A stretch of 64,000 bases of DNA from Dyella_D sp052115385 (GTDB taxonomy: Bacteria; Pseudomonadota; Gammaproteobacteria; Xanthomonadales; Rhodanobacteraceae): positions 1-64,000 of the forward strand of contig NZ_JBFRGP010000006.1 in the NCBI RefSeq assembly GCF_052115385.1, given 5' to 3'. The notes beneath the pieces are model-generated. The model had not been told where the DNA came from, searched no databases, and was given only the letters and a program-made list of their open reading frames with translations. Position numbers and translations under genes: made by a program. This document shows, one piece after another, positions 33,009 to 40,849 of the stretch (position 1 is its first letter; each line of letters starts with the position of its first letter).

Positions 33009-36000
33009 TTACTTGGGTACTGGCACGAGAGCGGTTGCGGGCAACGCGCGTATCACCAGCTCTCCATCCCGCCATACGGCCGGCTTGCCGTTGATGACAA
33101 GCTTGCTCGTGGGCTTGCCCGGATAAGGCCACGGCATGACCAGCCCGCCCGGTGGCAGATCCAGCCCCTTCTTCACATGCAACTCGAGCACGCCTTCACG
33201 TTCGCGCAGCGTGTAGCTCAACAGCCCATACGGCGTCCGCAGGCGTTGAATACCCACGCCCTCGCCTTTCAGCCAATCCGCGGGAACACCCGCCGCCAGG
33301 ACCAGCGCCTGATCGCCCGGCCGCTCATACGCAAACAGATCGTAAGCCGAGCGCAGATAATCCGAAGCGATCCACGCATGCGGCATATCGCCGACAAAAC
33401 GCGGCTTGCGCGCATCGCGCCCCACCACTTCCGCCCACTGGTTCCATGCGGCCGGACGACGGTCGGCGAAGAAGAACGTCAGCAGCTCGCCGATGCGGTC
33501 GCGCCAGCCCAGCCGCACGAAGCTGGCGATGGTGCGCAGTTCGTAAGGCGTGTAGTCCTCCCACTCGCGCTTGCCGTCGCGGCGCTCCACGAAGCCTAGC
33601 CAGTAGCGTTCGAAGGTGCGCTGCACCAGCGCGGGCGGCAGCCAGGTCTGGCCGTCGCCGGGCGACAGCGCGATGGTGGTGGAGGTGGCATCGAAGTCGC
33701 CGAGTTCGGCGGCGCCTGGCAGGTAGTCGATGTGGTGCTGGCGCACCGACAGGTCGATGGAAGCCTTCAGGTCCGCGCGGAATGTGTCGCGCGACTGGGC
33801 GATGCGTGCCGCCGCGGTTTCGTCGCCGCGCGCCTTGGCCAGCAGTACGGCGTCGTTGTAGCCCTGCAGCGCCCAGAAGTCGTCCCAGTAGGAATGCATC
33901 GGCTTGGCCGAATAGCCTTCGTGGCTGATCGAGGCTGGCATCAAGCCGTATAGCGCGCGCCGCTCGGCGGTCTGGTTGGCAGGACCGCGTTCGCTCTCGC
34001 GCAGTTCGTCCATATAGGCGATGGCGCGCTGCACGGTAGGCCATTGCTGTTCCAGCGCAGCGCGATCGTGGGTGTAGCGCCATAGCTCGGCGATGGCGAA
34101 GATCAGTTCGCCGTGGCTGTCGTTCTCCGGCACCGGGTCGGAGCCGCGCGCATCCACGCAGCACGGCACCTTGCCGTTGCTGAACTGGTGCGGCGCATAC
34201 CAGTGCACGAATGCTGCGGCAGCATCGGCGTGGCCGCTGCGCGCCAGGCCCTCGGTCATCATCGCGCCGTCGCGCACCCAGCTGCGCGCGTAGGAGCGCG
34301 TACCGGGTTGCAATGCAGGGCCGTCGCGCGACATCAGGATCTGCGCCAGGGCGCTGCGGGCGGTGTCGGCGATGGCGTGTTGCGACGAAGGCAGCAGCAG
34401 CGTTACGCGGTTGAGCTTCTCGCGCCATGCGGCGGCGGTGCGTTCCAGCTCCTGGCGCAGCCAGGTTTCCGGTGTGCGTGGCGCCTGCACGTCGTCGCCA
34501 TGCGCGGGCACCACCAGCCCCAGCGTGCGGCTGCCATGGGCGGGCAGGTCGATGGCATAGAGCATGGCGCCCTGGAGGAAACCGGCTTCGTCGTGCAGCG
34601 ACGTGGCTTCGGGGCGCTCGCCCTGCGCCAGCCGCTCCGGCAATGGCCCGGCTTCGTAGCTGCTGGCGACGAAGCCATCGGCCGCCTGCAACGGCACCAC
34701 GCGCGTCTCGCCGTTGACGGTGAGCGCCTTGCCGTCCCAGGCCAGATCGTGGATGCGGTGGATGCCACCGGGCGTATTGAGAAACTGCGTGGGCGGGTTC
34801 ACCTGGAACGGTCGTGCCAACAGCGCCAGCGTCACCCGCTGCGGTTGCGCGGTGCGGTTGGTCAGCGTGTAGCGCAGCACCAGCCGCGGGTGTTCCGCAT
34901 CGCCGGTGGCGAAGGCGGTGGTGTCCAGGGTGAGGCTGTCGGCAGTCCAGCGGACCGTGGGTATCGGCAGATAGCCGTCGAGCAGGCTCTGCGAGCTGCG
35001 CACGCTGGCCCAGTCGATCACATTGCGGCCGGCGAACAGCATCGGCTCCAGCGACCAGCCGCCCTTGCCCACTTCCACCGCGCCGTCCTCGGAGATCAGC
35101 GCCGAGTGGCGCGCGCCGCCATCCGTGCCGACCAAGGTCCAGTAGCTTTGCTCGCCCGAGTAGCCGCGCGGATACATGCCGCGTGGCGCACGCGTGGCCG
35201 CTTCCTGGAAGAACACATCGGGCGAAGCGCCCCAGGCGCGATCCTTCAGTTCCAGCCGCGACAACCCATAGGCTTTACCCGGGCCGGCCAGCAGGCGAAG
35301 CCGCAGATAGCGCGCCTGTGCCTGCGGCAGAAACAGCGCATCGTCGCCGCCGTTGCCGCCGGTGATCTGCGTGGCGGTGCGCCAGTGCGCGTTGTCGTCC
35401 GACAGCTCCACCTCGTAACGCGATGCCTGCGCGCCCGGCAGCCAATGCAGCAGCAGGCCGCCGAACTCGCGCGACAGGCCCAGATCCAGCGCGATGCTCT
35501 GCGCGCCCGTCGCGGACGGATCGCTGCGCCATTCGCCCTTGCCTTCGATCAGGTGCTGCACGGCATAGCCGGTGAGCGTGGACGAGGCTTGCGCATGCGG
35601 CGTCGGCGGCGCGCCCGGTTCCGCCGGCAACGGACGCAGGCGCAGATGGCTGAGGCATAGCTCGCCGTGGCCGCCCTGCCCGGCGTAGACGGTGAACTCC
35701 AGTGCGGCCGTGCGGTGCAGGGCGCGATCCTTGGTCGGCCCCCAGGCGAATTCCACCTGGCTGCGCCGGAACTCAAGCGTCTGCCAATCGGCCGCGGGCT
35801 GGAACGCGTTGCGGCGATACCACCACACGTTGTCGCCGCTGGCATCGGCCAGCTTTACCTGCAGATCGTTGGGCGGCATGCTGCCGCGTACGTCGAAGGA
35901 CAGCGCGAAGTTGTCCGGCCAGTCCATCGGCAGCGCGCGCTTGAGCGTGGCCGCGCCGGAGACGCCGTGGAAATCGAAGACCACGCAGACCGCCTTGCCG

Positions 36001-36164
36001 TTCTGGCCATCCGCCACCTGCAGTCGGGTGGCGATATCGTCGGTGCCTTCGGCCGTCCATGCCGACGGCCGGTTGAAATCGTCGATCACGCGCGTTTCGT
36101 CGGCGGCATGGGCGGCAGGCGCCAGCAGCACGAACGACAGCAGCAGCCAGGCGTGCCTGCTCAT
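33009..36164 (-). CDS. Secreted discoidin-domain, six-hairpin glycosidase-like protein
   Basis: This 1051-residue exported protein has a signal peptide (ending AAHA, residue 20) and an N-terminal beta-sandwich resembling a carbohydrate-binding module (about 22-175). A discoidin/F5-8C-like domain follows (about 185-315; QSIALDLGLSREFGGLLLHW, YLRLRLLAGPG). The large C-terminal part (about 330-1050) reads as a beta-domain plus an (alpha/alpha)6 barrel: YARSWVRDGAMMTEGLARSG and ELIFAIAELWRYTHD. No catalytic motif could be matched to a named GH family. It is the last gene of the sugar ABC operon (four bases after the permease stop), so it probably acts on the same glucan. Confidence 0.82.
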   Translation of the reverse strand: MSRHAWLLLSFVLLAPAAHAADETRVIDDFNRPSAWTAEGTDDIATRLQVADGQNGKAVCVVFDFHGVSGAATLKRALPMDWPDNFALSFDVRGSMPPNDLQVKLADASGDNVWWYRRNAFQPAADWQTLEFRRSQVEFAWGPTKDRALHRTAALEFTVYAGQGGHGELCLSHLRLRPLPAEPGAPPTPHAQASSTLTGYAVQHLIEGKGEWRSDPSATGAQSIALDLGLSREFGGLLLHWLPGAQASRYEVELSDDNAHWRTATQITGGNGGDDALFLPQAQARYLRLRLLAGPGKAYGLSRLELKDRAWGASPDVFFQEAATRAPRGMYPRGYSGEQSYWTLVGTDGGARHSALISEDGAVEVGKGGWSLEPMLFAGRNVIDWASVRSSQSLLDGYLPIPTVRWTADSLTLDTTAFATGDAEHPRLVLRYTLTNRTAQPQRVTLALLARPFQVNPPTQFLNTPGGIHRIHDLAWDGKALTVNGETRVVPLQAADGFVASSYEAGPLPERLAQGERPEATSLHDEAGFLQGAMLYAIDLPAHGSRTLGLVVPAHGDDVQAPRTPETWLRQELERTAAAWREKLNRVTLLLPSSQHAIADTARSALAQILMSRDGPALQPGTRSYARSWVRDGAMMTEGLARSGHADAAAAFVHWYAPHQFSNGKVPCCVDARGSDPVPENDSHGELIFAIAELWRYTHDRAALEQQWPTVQRAIAYMDELRESERGPANQTAERRALYGLMPASISHEGYSAKPMHSYWDDFWALQGYNDAVLLAKARGDETAAARIAQSRDTFRADLKASIDLSVRQHHIDYLPGAAELGDFDATSTTIALSPGDGQTWLPPALVQRTFERYWLGFVERRDGKREWEDYTPYELRTIASFVRLGWRDRIGELLTFFFADRRPAAWNQWAEVVGRDARKPRFVGDMPHAWIASDYLRSAYDLFAYERPGDQALVLAAGVPADWLKGEGVGIQRLRTPYGLLSYTLREREGVLELHVKKGLDLPPGGLVMPWPYPGKPTSKLVINGKPAVWRDGELVIRALPATALVPVPK

Positions 36165-36168
36165 CGCA

Positions 36169-36990
36169 TCAGCCCTTCACGCTGCCCAGCAACAGTCCTT
36201 GCAGGTAGTAGCGCTGCAAGGCCAGGAACAGCACCAGCACCGGCAGCACGGTCACCACCGAGCCGGCCATCATCAGCTCCGAGTCCTGTACATGCTCGCG
36301 CGACAGCGAAGCCAGCGCGATCGGCAAGGTGTAATGCTCCTGCCCGGTCAGCGCGATCAACGGCCACATGAAGTCGTTCCATGCGGTGAGGAAGGTGAAG
36401 ATCGCCAGCGTCACCATGATCGGCTTGAGCAGCGGCAGCACGATCTGCCCGAAGATGCGCAGCTCGCCGGCGCCGTCGATGCGCGCCGCTTCCAGCAGGT
36501 CGTCCGGAATGCCGCGCGCGTACTGGCGTACCAGGAAGATGCCGAAGATGGTCGCCATCGCCGGCATCACCACCGCGGCATAGCTGTTCACCAGGCCCAG
36601 GTACTTCAGCAGCAGGAACAGCGGCAGCATCGCCACCTGGGCCGGAATCACCAGGCCACCGAGCAGCATCTGGAACAGCCGCTCGCGTCCGGCGAAACGC
36701 AGCTTGGCGAAGGCGTAGCCGGCCATCAGGTTGAACGCGAGCGAGAGCAGCGTGATCGCGCTGGAGATGGCCAGGCTGTTGAGCAGATAACGCCCCATGC
36801 CGGCGCGTTCGAACAGCTCGTGGTAATTGGCGAGCGTGGCGTGCGCGGGAAACAGTGGCGGCGGCAGCGCGCTTGCCTCGCCCGGATGCATGAACGACAC
36901 CGACAGCATCCACAGCAGCGGGAACACCGCCACCAGCGTGCCGCCGATCAGCAGGCCATGAATCAGGGCCTTGGCTAGGCGCGGATTCAT
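36169..36990 (-). CDS. Sugar ABC transporter permease, MalG type
   Basis: The 273-residue inner-membrane protein has six predicted helices and the binding-protein-dependent transport EAA loop: EAARIDGAGELRIFGQIVLPLLKP. That loop contacts the ABC ATPase. The N-terminal helix and lack of a large periplasmic loop mark it as the MalG/LacG-type partner. It starts at 36990 with a four-base ATGA overlap with the upstream permease gene. No ATPase gene is in the cluster, so an ATPase shared with other CUT1 transporters is inferred. Confidence 0.92.
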   Translation of the reverse strand: MNPRLAKALIHGLLIGGTLVAVFPLLWMLSVSFMHPGEASALPPPLFPAHATLANYHELFERAGMGRYLLNSLAISSAITLLSLAFNLMAGYAFAKLRFAGRERLFQMLLGGLVIPAQVAMLPLFLLLKYLGLVNSYAAVVMPAMATIFGIFLVRQYARGIPDDLLEAARIDGAGELRIFGQIVLPLLKPIMVTLAIFTFLTAWNDFMWPLIALTGQEHYTLPIALASLSREHVQDSELMMAGSVVTVLPVLVLFLALQRYYLQGLLLGSVKG

Positions 36991-37865
36991 GCCTCGGCTC
37001 CACGTCGCGCTACGCGCAGCATCACCGCGGTCACCGCGAACATGATCAGGAACAACAGGAAGGCCACCGCCGAGGCGGAACCGAGGTTCCACCATTTGAA
37101 GCCTTCCTCGTACATCAGGTACAGCACGCTGGTCGTGCTCTGCAGCGGGCCGCCTTCGGTCATCACGAAGGGTTCGGCGAACAGCTGGAAGTAACCCGAG
37201 ACGGTGAGGATGCTCACCATCAGCAGGGTCGGCCCGAGCATCGGCAGCGTGATATGGCGGAACTGCCGCACGGGCGAAGCGCCGTCAATGCGCGCGGCTT
37301 CGTACAGGTCGGCGGGGATCGCCTGCAGCGCGGCGAGGAAGATGATCATGTTGTAGCCGAAGTTCTTCCACACCGCGAACAGGATGATGGTGGGCATCGC
37401 CCAGCGCGGATCGCCCAGCCAGTCCACCGGATGGAGGCCCAGGCCGCCCAGCGCGTAGTTGGCCAGGCCGTACTTGGTGTTGAACAGATAGCGCCAGATC
37501 ACCGCTACCGCCACCACCGTGGTCACCACCGGTGCGAACAGCGCGGTGCGGAACAACGGCTTGCAGCGCGCCAGCGGCGAGTTGAGCAGCAGCGCGGCGC
37601 CAAGCGACACGGCGATCGACAGCGGCACGCCCACCAGCACGAAGTACAGCGTGTGCCCCAGCGCGGACCAGAACAGCGGACGGTGCAGCAGCTCCCAGTA
37701 ATTGCCCAGCGCGACGAAGCGCAGGTTGCGGATGTCCGCTAGCGCGTACAGGTCGTAGTCGGTCAGGCTGAGCGCCAGCGCCGCGATCACCGGCAGCAGG
37801 AAGAACAGGCCCAGCACCAGCAGCGCCGGTGCGAGGAACAGCCAGGCGGCGCGTCGTGGATTCAT
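36987..37865 (-). CDS. Sugar ABC transporter permease, MalF type
   Basis: The 292-residue inner-membrane protein has six helices and the EAA loop EAARIDGASPVRQFRHITLPMLGP. Its N-terminal AAWLFLAPALLVLGLFFLLP segment is typical of CUT1 MalF/LacF-like permeases without the large MalF loop. It pairs with the MalG-type protein encoded downstream, to which it is coupled by a four-base overlap. The gap to the upstream solute-binding-protein gene is 16 bp. Confidence 0.93.
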   Translation of the reverse strand: MNPRRAAWLFLAPALLVLGLFFLLPVIAALALSLTDYDLYALADIRNLRFVALGNYWELLHRPLFWSALGHTLYFVLVGVPLSIAVSLGAALLLNSPLARCKPLFRTALFAPVVTTVVAVAVIWRYLFNTKYGLANYALGGLGLHPVDWLGDPRWAMPTIILFAVWKNFGYNMIIFLAALQAIPADLYEAARIDGASPVRQFRHITLPMLGPTLLMVSILTVSGYFQLFAEPFVMTEGGPLQSTTSVLYLMYEEGFKWWNLGSASAVAFLLFLIMFAVTAVMLRVARRGAEA

Positions 37866-37881
37866 GCGTGGCCTCCGGCGG

Positions 37882-39198
37882 TCATGGCTTGGGTTTCGCG
37901 TGGTCGAGCATCCAGCGCCGTTTCTCCAGGATCACGTCGGCGCGCCGATCGATCTCGGCCGCGGCCTGGTCGACGCTCAGGTCGCCATGCACGGCCTGCG
38001 CGGCGACCAGCTGCATCTCGGTCACGATACGCTCCCACTCGGGAATCGGCGGGGTGGGCTTCACCCGCTCGAGCTGTTGGCGGAAGCCACGGGCCTTGGG
38101 ATCGTCACGCAGTGCGCCGCCTTCCCACGAAGAGCGCCGCGGCGGCATGTCGCCGAGCAGGTCGTAGAAGCGCTGCTGGATCGCGGGGCGCGACAGGAAT
38201 TCGATCAGCTGCCAGGCCTCGTCCTTGTGCGCCGAGCGGCGGAAGATCACCAGGCTGGAGCCGCCCGCATTGGAAGCGCCGGGGCCATGCTCGCCGGGGA
38301 GTGGCGCGGTGTTCCAGTCGTTCTGCTGCGACGCGGGCAGGCGCTTGCGGAACTCGCCGATGTTCCAGGGGCCGGACAGATAAAAGGCGTACACGCCGCG
38401 CCCGAATTCGGTCCACGGATTGCCGGCTTCCACATTGGTGATCGCCGGCGCCTGTCGTCCGCGGAACGTGTCGACATAGAACGCCAGCGCACGCTTGAAG
38501 CCTGCGTTGCGGAAGTTGCCGTAGCGGTTGCCATCGCGCAGCAGCGGCTCGTCCTGCTGCAGGGCAAGCACCAGCAACTGCTCGAACTCGTTGGTCGGCA
38601 GCAGGATGCCGTAGCTGCCGCGATCGGGATGACTGAGCGCGGCGAGCGCGCGGCGCCATTCGGACCAGTCGCGCGGCGGCGCGTCGAAGCCGGCCTGCTT
38701 CAGCAGGTCGCTGCGGTAGAACAGCAGGCGCGTGTCCACATACCAGGGCACGCCGTACAGCGTGTCGTCGATGCGGTTGGTGGTCCAGATATTGGCGAAG
38801 TAATCGTCCTGGCGGATCACCGGCGAGGAGGCCACGCGCGCATCGAGCGGTTCGAGTGCATCGAGCGCGGCCAGCTCGGGAATCCAGGTGTTGCCGAGCT
38901 GGGTGAGGTCCGGCGTCGAACCGCCGGCGATCGCGGTAAGCAGCTTCTGGTGCGCGGCGGTGAGCGGCAGCTGCTGCACTTTTACCTGCAGGCCGGGATG
39001 TTCGCGTTCGAAGTCCGGCAGCAGTTTCGCCACGGCTTCGCCTTCGCGGCCGACGGTCCAGAAGGTGAGCACGTGCGCGTCATCGCTGCGTTGGCAACCG
39101 GCCGCCAGCGCCGCGGCAACGCCGGCACAGGTCCAGGCCAGCGCGTGCAGCAGCACGCGCCATGGCTTGCCCTGACGCTGGCGGAAACGCGTCGTCAT
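37882..39198 (-). CDS. Sugar-binding lipoprotein of ABC transporter
   Basis: The 438-residue family 1 extracellular solute-binding protein has a lipobox, LAAGC (Cys at about residue 34), with mature sequence starting CQRSDDAHVLTFWTVG. Typical cluster B features follow: AVAKLLPDFEREHPGLQVKVQ, GGSTPDLTQLG and the C-terminal LIEFLSRPAIQQRF. It should capture a sugar or oligosaccharide in the periplasm for the two permeases. The start overlaps the stop codon of the GH144-like gene by four bases (ATGA), tying its synthesis to that enzyme. Confidence 0.93.
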   Translation of the reverse strand: MTTRFRQRQGKPWRVLLHALAWTCAGVAAALAAGCQRSDDAHVLTFWTVGREGEAVAKLLPDFEREHPGLQVKVQQLPLTAAHQKLLTAIAGGSTPDLTQLGNTWIPELAALDALEPLDARVASSPVIRQDDYFANIWTTNRIDDTLYGVPWYVDTRLLFYRSDLLKQAGFDAPPRDWSEWRRALAALSHPDRGSYGILLPTNEFEQLLVLALQQDEPLLRDGNRYGNFRNAGFKRALAFYVDTFRGRQAPAITNVEAGNPWTEFGRGVYAFYLSGPWNIGEFRKRLPASQQNDWNTAPLPGEHGPGASNAGGSSLVIFRRSAHKDEAWQLIEFLSRPAIQQRFYDLLGDMPPRRSSWEGGALRDDPKARGFRQQLERVKPTPPIPEWERIVTEMQLVAAQAVHGDLSVDQAAAEIDRRADVILEKRRWMLDHAKPKP

Positions 39199-40667
39199 GG
39201 CTTGGGCGGCACCTCATTCAACCAGCCGCCGGTAAAGCCGGCGCGCTCCAGGCCTTTGCGCACGTACGGGTTCTTCTTCATCACGTTCCACACAAAGCCG
39301 CTGCGCCAGTTTTCCACCATCAGCACGATCGGGCCCTGGTCGATGCCCAGGTGCACCGTATCGACCCAGCCCAGCTCAGGCACCAGCTTGCCGGTACGCA
39401 GCTCGGTCTGGCTGTGGAAGCTGGGATTGAAGGCATCGACGAAACCGTACTTGTTGTAGATGTCCTTGCCGTAGCGGCGCTTCATTTCTTCCAGCGCCGG
39501 CACCACGATCTCCGGCGCGAAGGCGATCGAACCGCCCGCCGCCATGGGCACCAGGGTGCCGTCGTCGCTGATGTAGTCCAGACCCGCGCCGCGCGCGACG
39601 TAGCCATGGAAGCGGCGTTCCTTGCCGCCGCTCTTCACCGTCAGGCCGCCGGGGCCATTGCTCGCGCTGATGCCCCACATATCGGCGCCGTAGCCGGTCC
39701 AGCCGCCGGGGTTGGCGATGGCGTAGGCGCGCTGCGAATAGGTGGCGCGGCGGCTGTTCTCGAAATAGTCCAGGTTCTTTTCGCGATTCCACGCATCGCG
39801 GATGCCGCGGAAATCCACCCACACATGGCTGAACTGGTGGCCGAACAGCGGCGCGAAGTTGAGGAAGGTCTGGCCGTGGAACTCGCCCCAGGTGCGTTCG
39901 TAAGTCGAGGTCCAGGCCTTCCATGCATCGTCACCCACCGCATGCGTGGGCGAACCCAGCGCGAGGATGTAGACCAGCATGCCCTCGTTATAGCCCTGCC
40001 AATCGTGCGGGATGAACTTGCCGCCCGGCGTCCAGCCCATCGAGATCAGCGGCTTGCGCGCCTGCGCCCAGCTCCAGTCGACGCGGCGGTAGATCTCGTC
40101 GGCGAGCTGGCGGATCTCTTTCTCCTGCGGCGTGTCGCGGTCGTAGTACGACTGCGCGAACAGCACGCCGCCGAGCAGCAGAGAGGTATCCACCGTGGAC
40201 AGCTCCACCGCGCGATCGAAGCGCTTGCCCGATGCCATGTCGAGGAAGTGGTAGTAGAAGCCGCGGTAGCCGGTGGCATCGTCTTCGCTGTCGTTCTGCG
40301 GGGCGTCGTGGAAGAAGCGCAAGGTGGCCAGCGTGCGTTCCACGGCCTGGTCGCGGGTGATGTAGCCGCGTTCCGCACCGACGCCATAGGCGGTAAGACC
40401 GAAGCCGACGGCGGCGATGCTGGCGAAGGACTGGGTCGGATAATGATCGGGGACGAGGCCGTTCTGCGGATTGGCGCTGTCCCAGAACCAGGTGAAGGTG
40501 CGGTGTTCGAGGTCGTCGATCAGGGGTGGCACTTTCGTCTGCGTCGCCGCGGCTACGGCAGGCTTGGCTTGCTTCGCGCCGTCCTTCGCCTGCGCTTCGT
40601 GCGGCGCGACGCAGATCAGCAGCGCGGCGAGTGCGAGGGAAAGGGCGGTGCGTATCTTCATGGGCAT
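39195..40667 (-). CDS. Exported GH144-like glucanase (glycoamylase-domain protein)
   Basis: The 490-residue protein has a signal peptide (about 1-27, ending AQA) and the glycoamylase (PF10091-type) (alpha/alpha)6 domain. Landmarks are RTFTWFWDSANPQNGLVPD (57-75), FYYHFLDMASGKR, TSLLLGGVLFA, HDWQGYNEGMLVYILALGSP with Glu228 at the position of the catalytic glutamate region of GH144, and VDAFNPSFH and GIDQGPIVLMVEN near the end. GH144 enzymes are endo-beta-1,2-glucanases, so cleavage of a beta-1,2-glucan is the leading guess. The start at 40667 has GGAAGG eight bases upstream. It is first gene of the operon, with a LacI-type palindrome 79 bp before it. Confidence 0.87.
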   Translation of the reverse strand: MPMKIRTALSLALAALLICVAPHEAQAKDGAKQAKPAVAAATQTKVPPLIDDLEHRTFTWFWDSANPQNGLVPDHYPTQSFASIAAVGFGLTAYGVGAERGYITRDQAVERTLATLRFFHDAPQNDSEDDATGYRGFYYHFLDMASGKRFDRAVELSTVDTSLLLGGVLFAQSYYDRDTPQEKEIRQLADEIYRRVDWSWAQARKPLISMGWTPGGKFIPHDWQGYNEGMLVYILALGSPTHAVGDDAWKAWTSTYERTWGEFHGQTFLNFAPLFGHQFSHVWVDFRGIRDAWNREKNLDYFENSRRATYSQRAYAIANPGGWTGYGADMWGISASNGPGGLTVKSGGKERRFHGYVARGAGLDYISDDGTLVPMAAGGSIAFAPEIVVPALEEMKRRYGKDIYNKYGFVDAFNPSFHSQTELRTGKLVPELGWVDTVHLGIDQGPIVLMVENWRSGFVWNVMKKNPYVRKGLERAGFTGGWLNEVPPKP

Positions 40668-40745
40668 GGGAACAGCCTTCCGTCGATGGAGATGTGCGGG
40701 AGCCGCGTTGTCGTTTGAGAACAAGTCGAGCTGGGAAGCAAGGGT

Positions 40746-40757
40746 GTAAACGTTTAC
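40746..40757. promoter_or_regulatory. LacI-type operator upstream of GH144-like operon
   Basis: GTAAACGTTTAC is a perfect 12-bp palindrome with the central CG typical of LacI/GalR-family operators. It lies 79 bp upstream of the first gene of the glucan operon. A near-identical site lies upstream of the lacI-type gene at 44890. Confidence 0.7.
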
Positions 40758-40770
40758 GCGATCGGCCTTT

Positions 40771-40835
40771 GAAAAGCCCGCTTGCGGCGGGCTTGGCGGT
40801 GCAACGGCGCTCCTTCCTGGTGAGGAAGGAGCGCC
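40771..40835 (-). terminator. Double hairpin terminator after receptor gene
   Basis: On the minus strand, a 13-bp stem (40806-40835, loop of four) follows the receptor stop codon. A second stem, AAGCCCGC/GCGGGCTT (40774-40794), ends in TTTTC. It separates the receptor message from the glucan operon. Confidence 0.8.
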
Positions 40836-40849
40836 TCGATGCTACGCGA

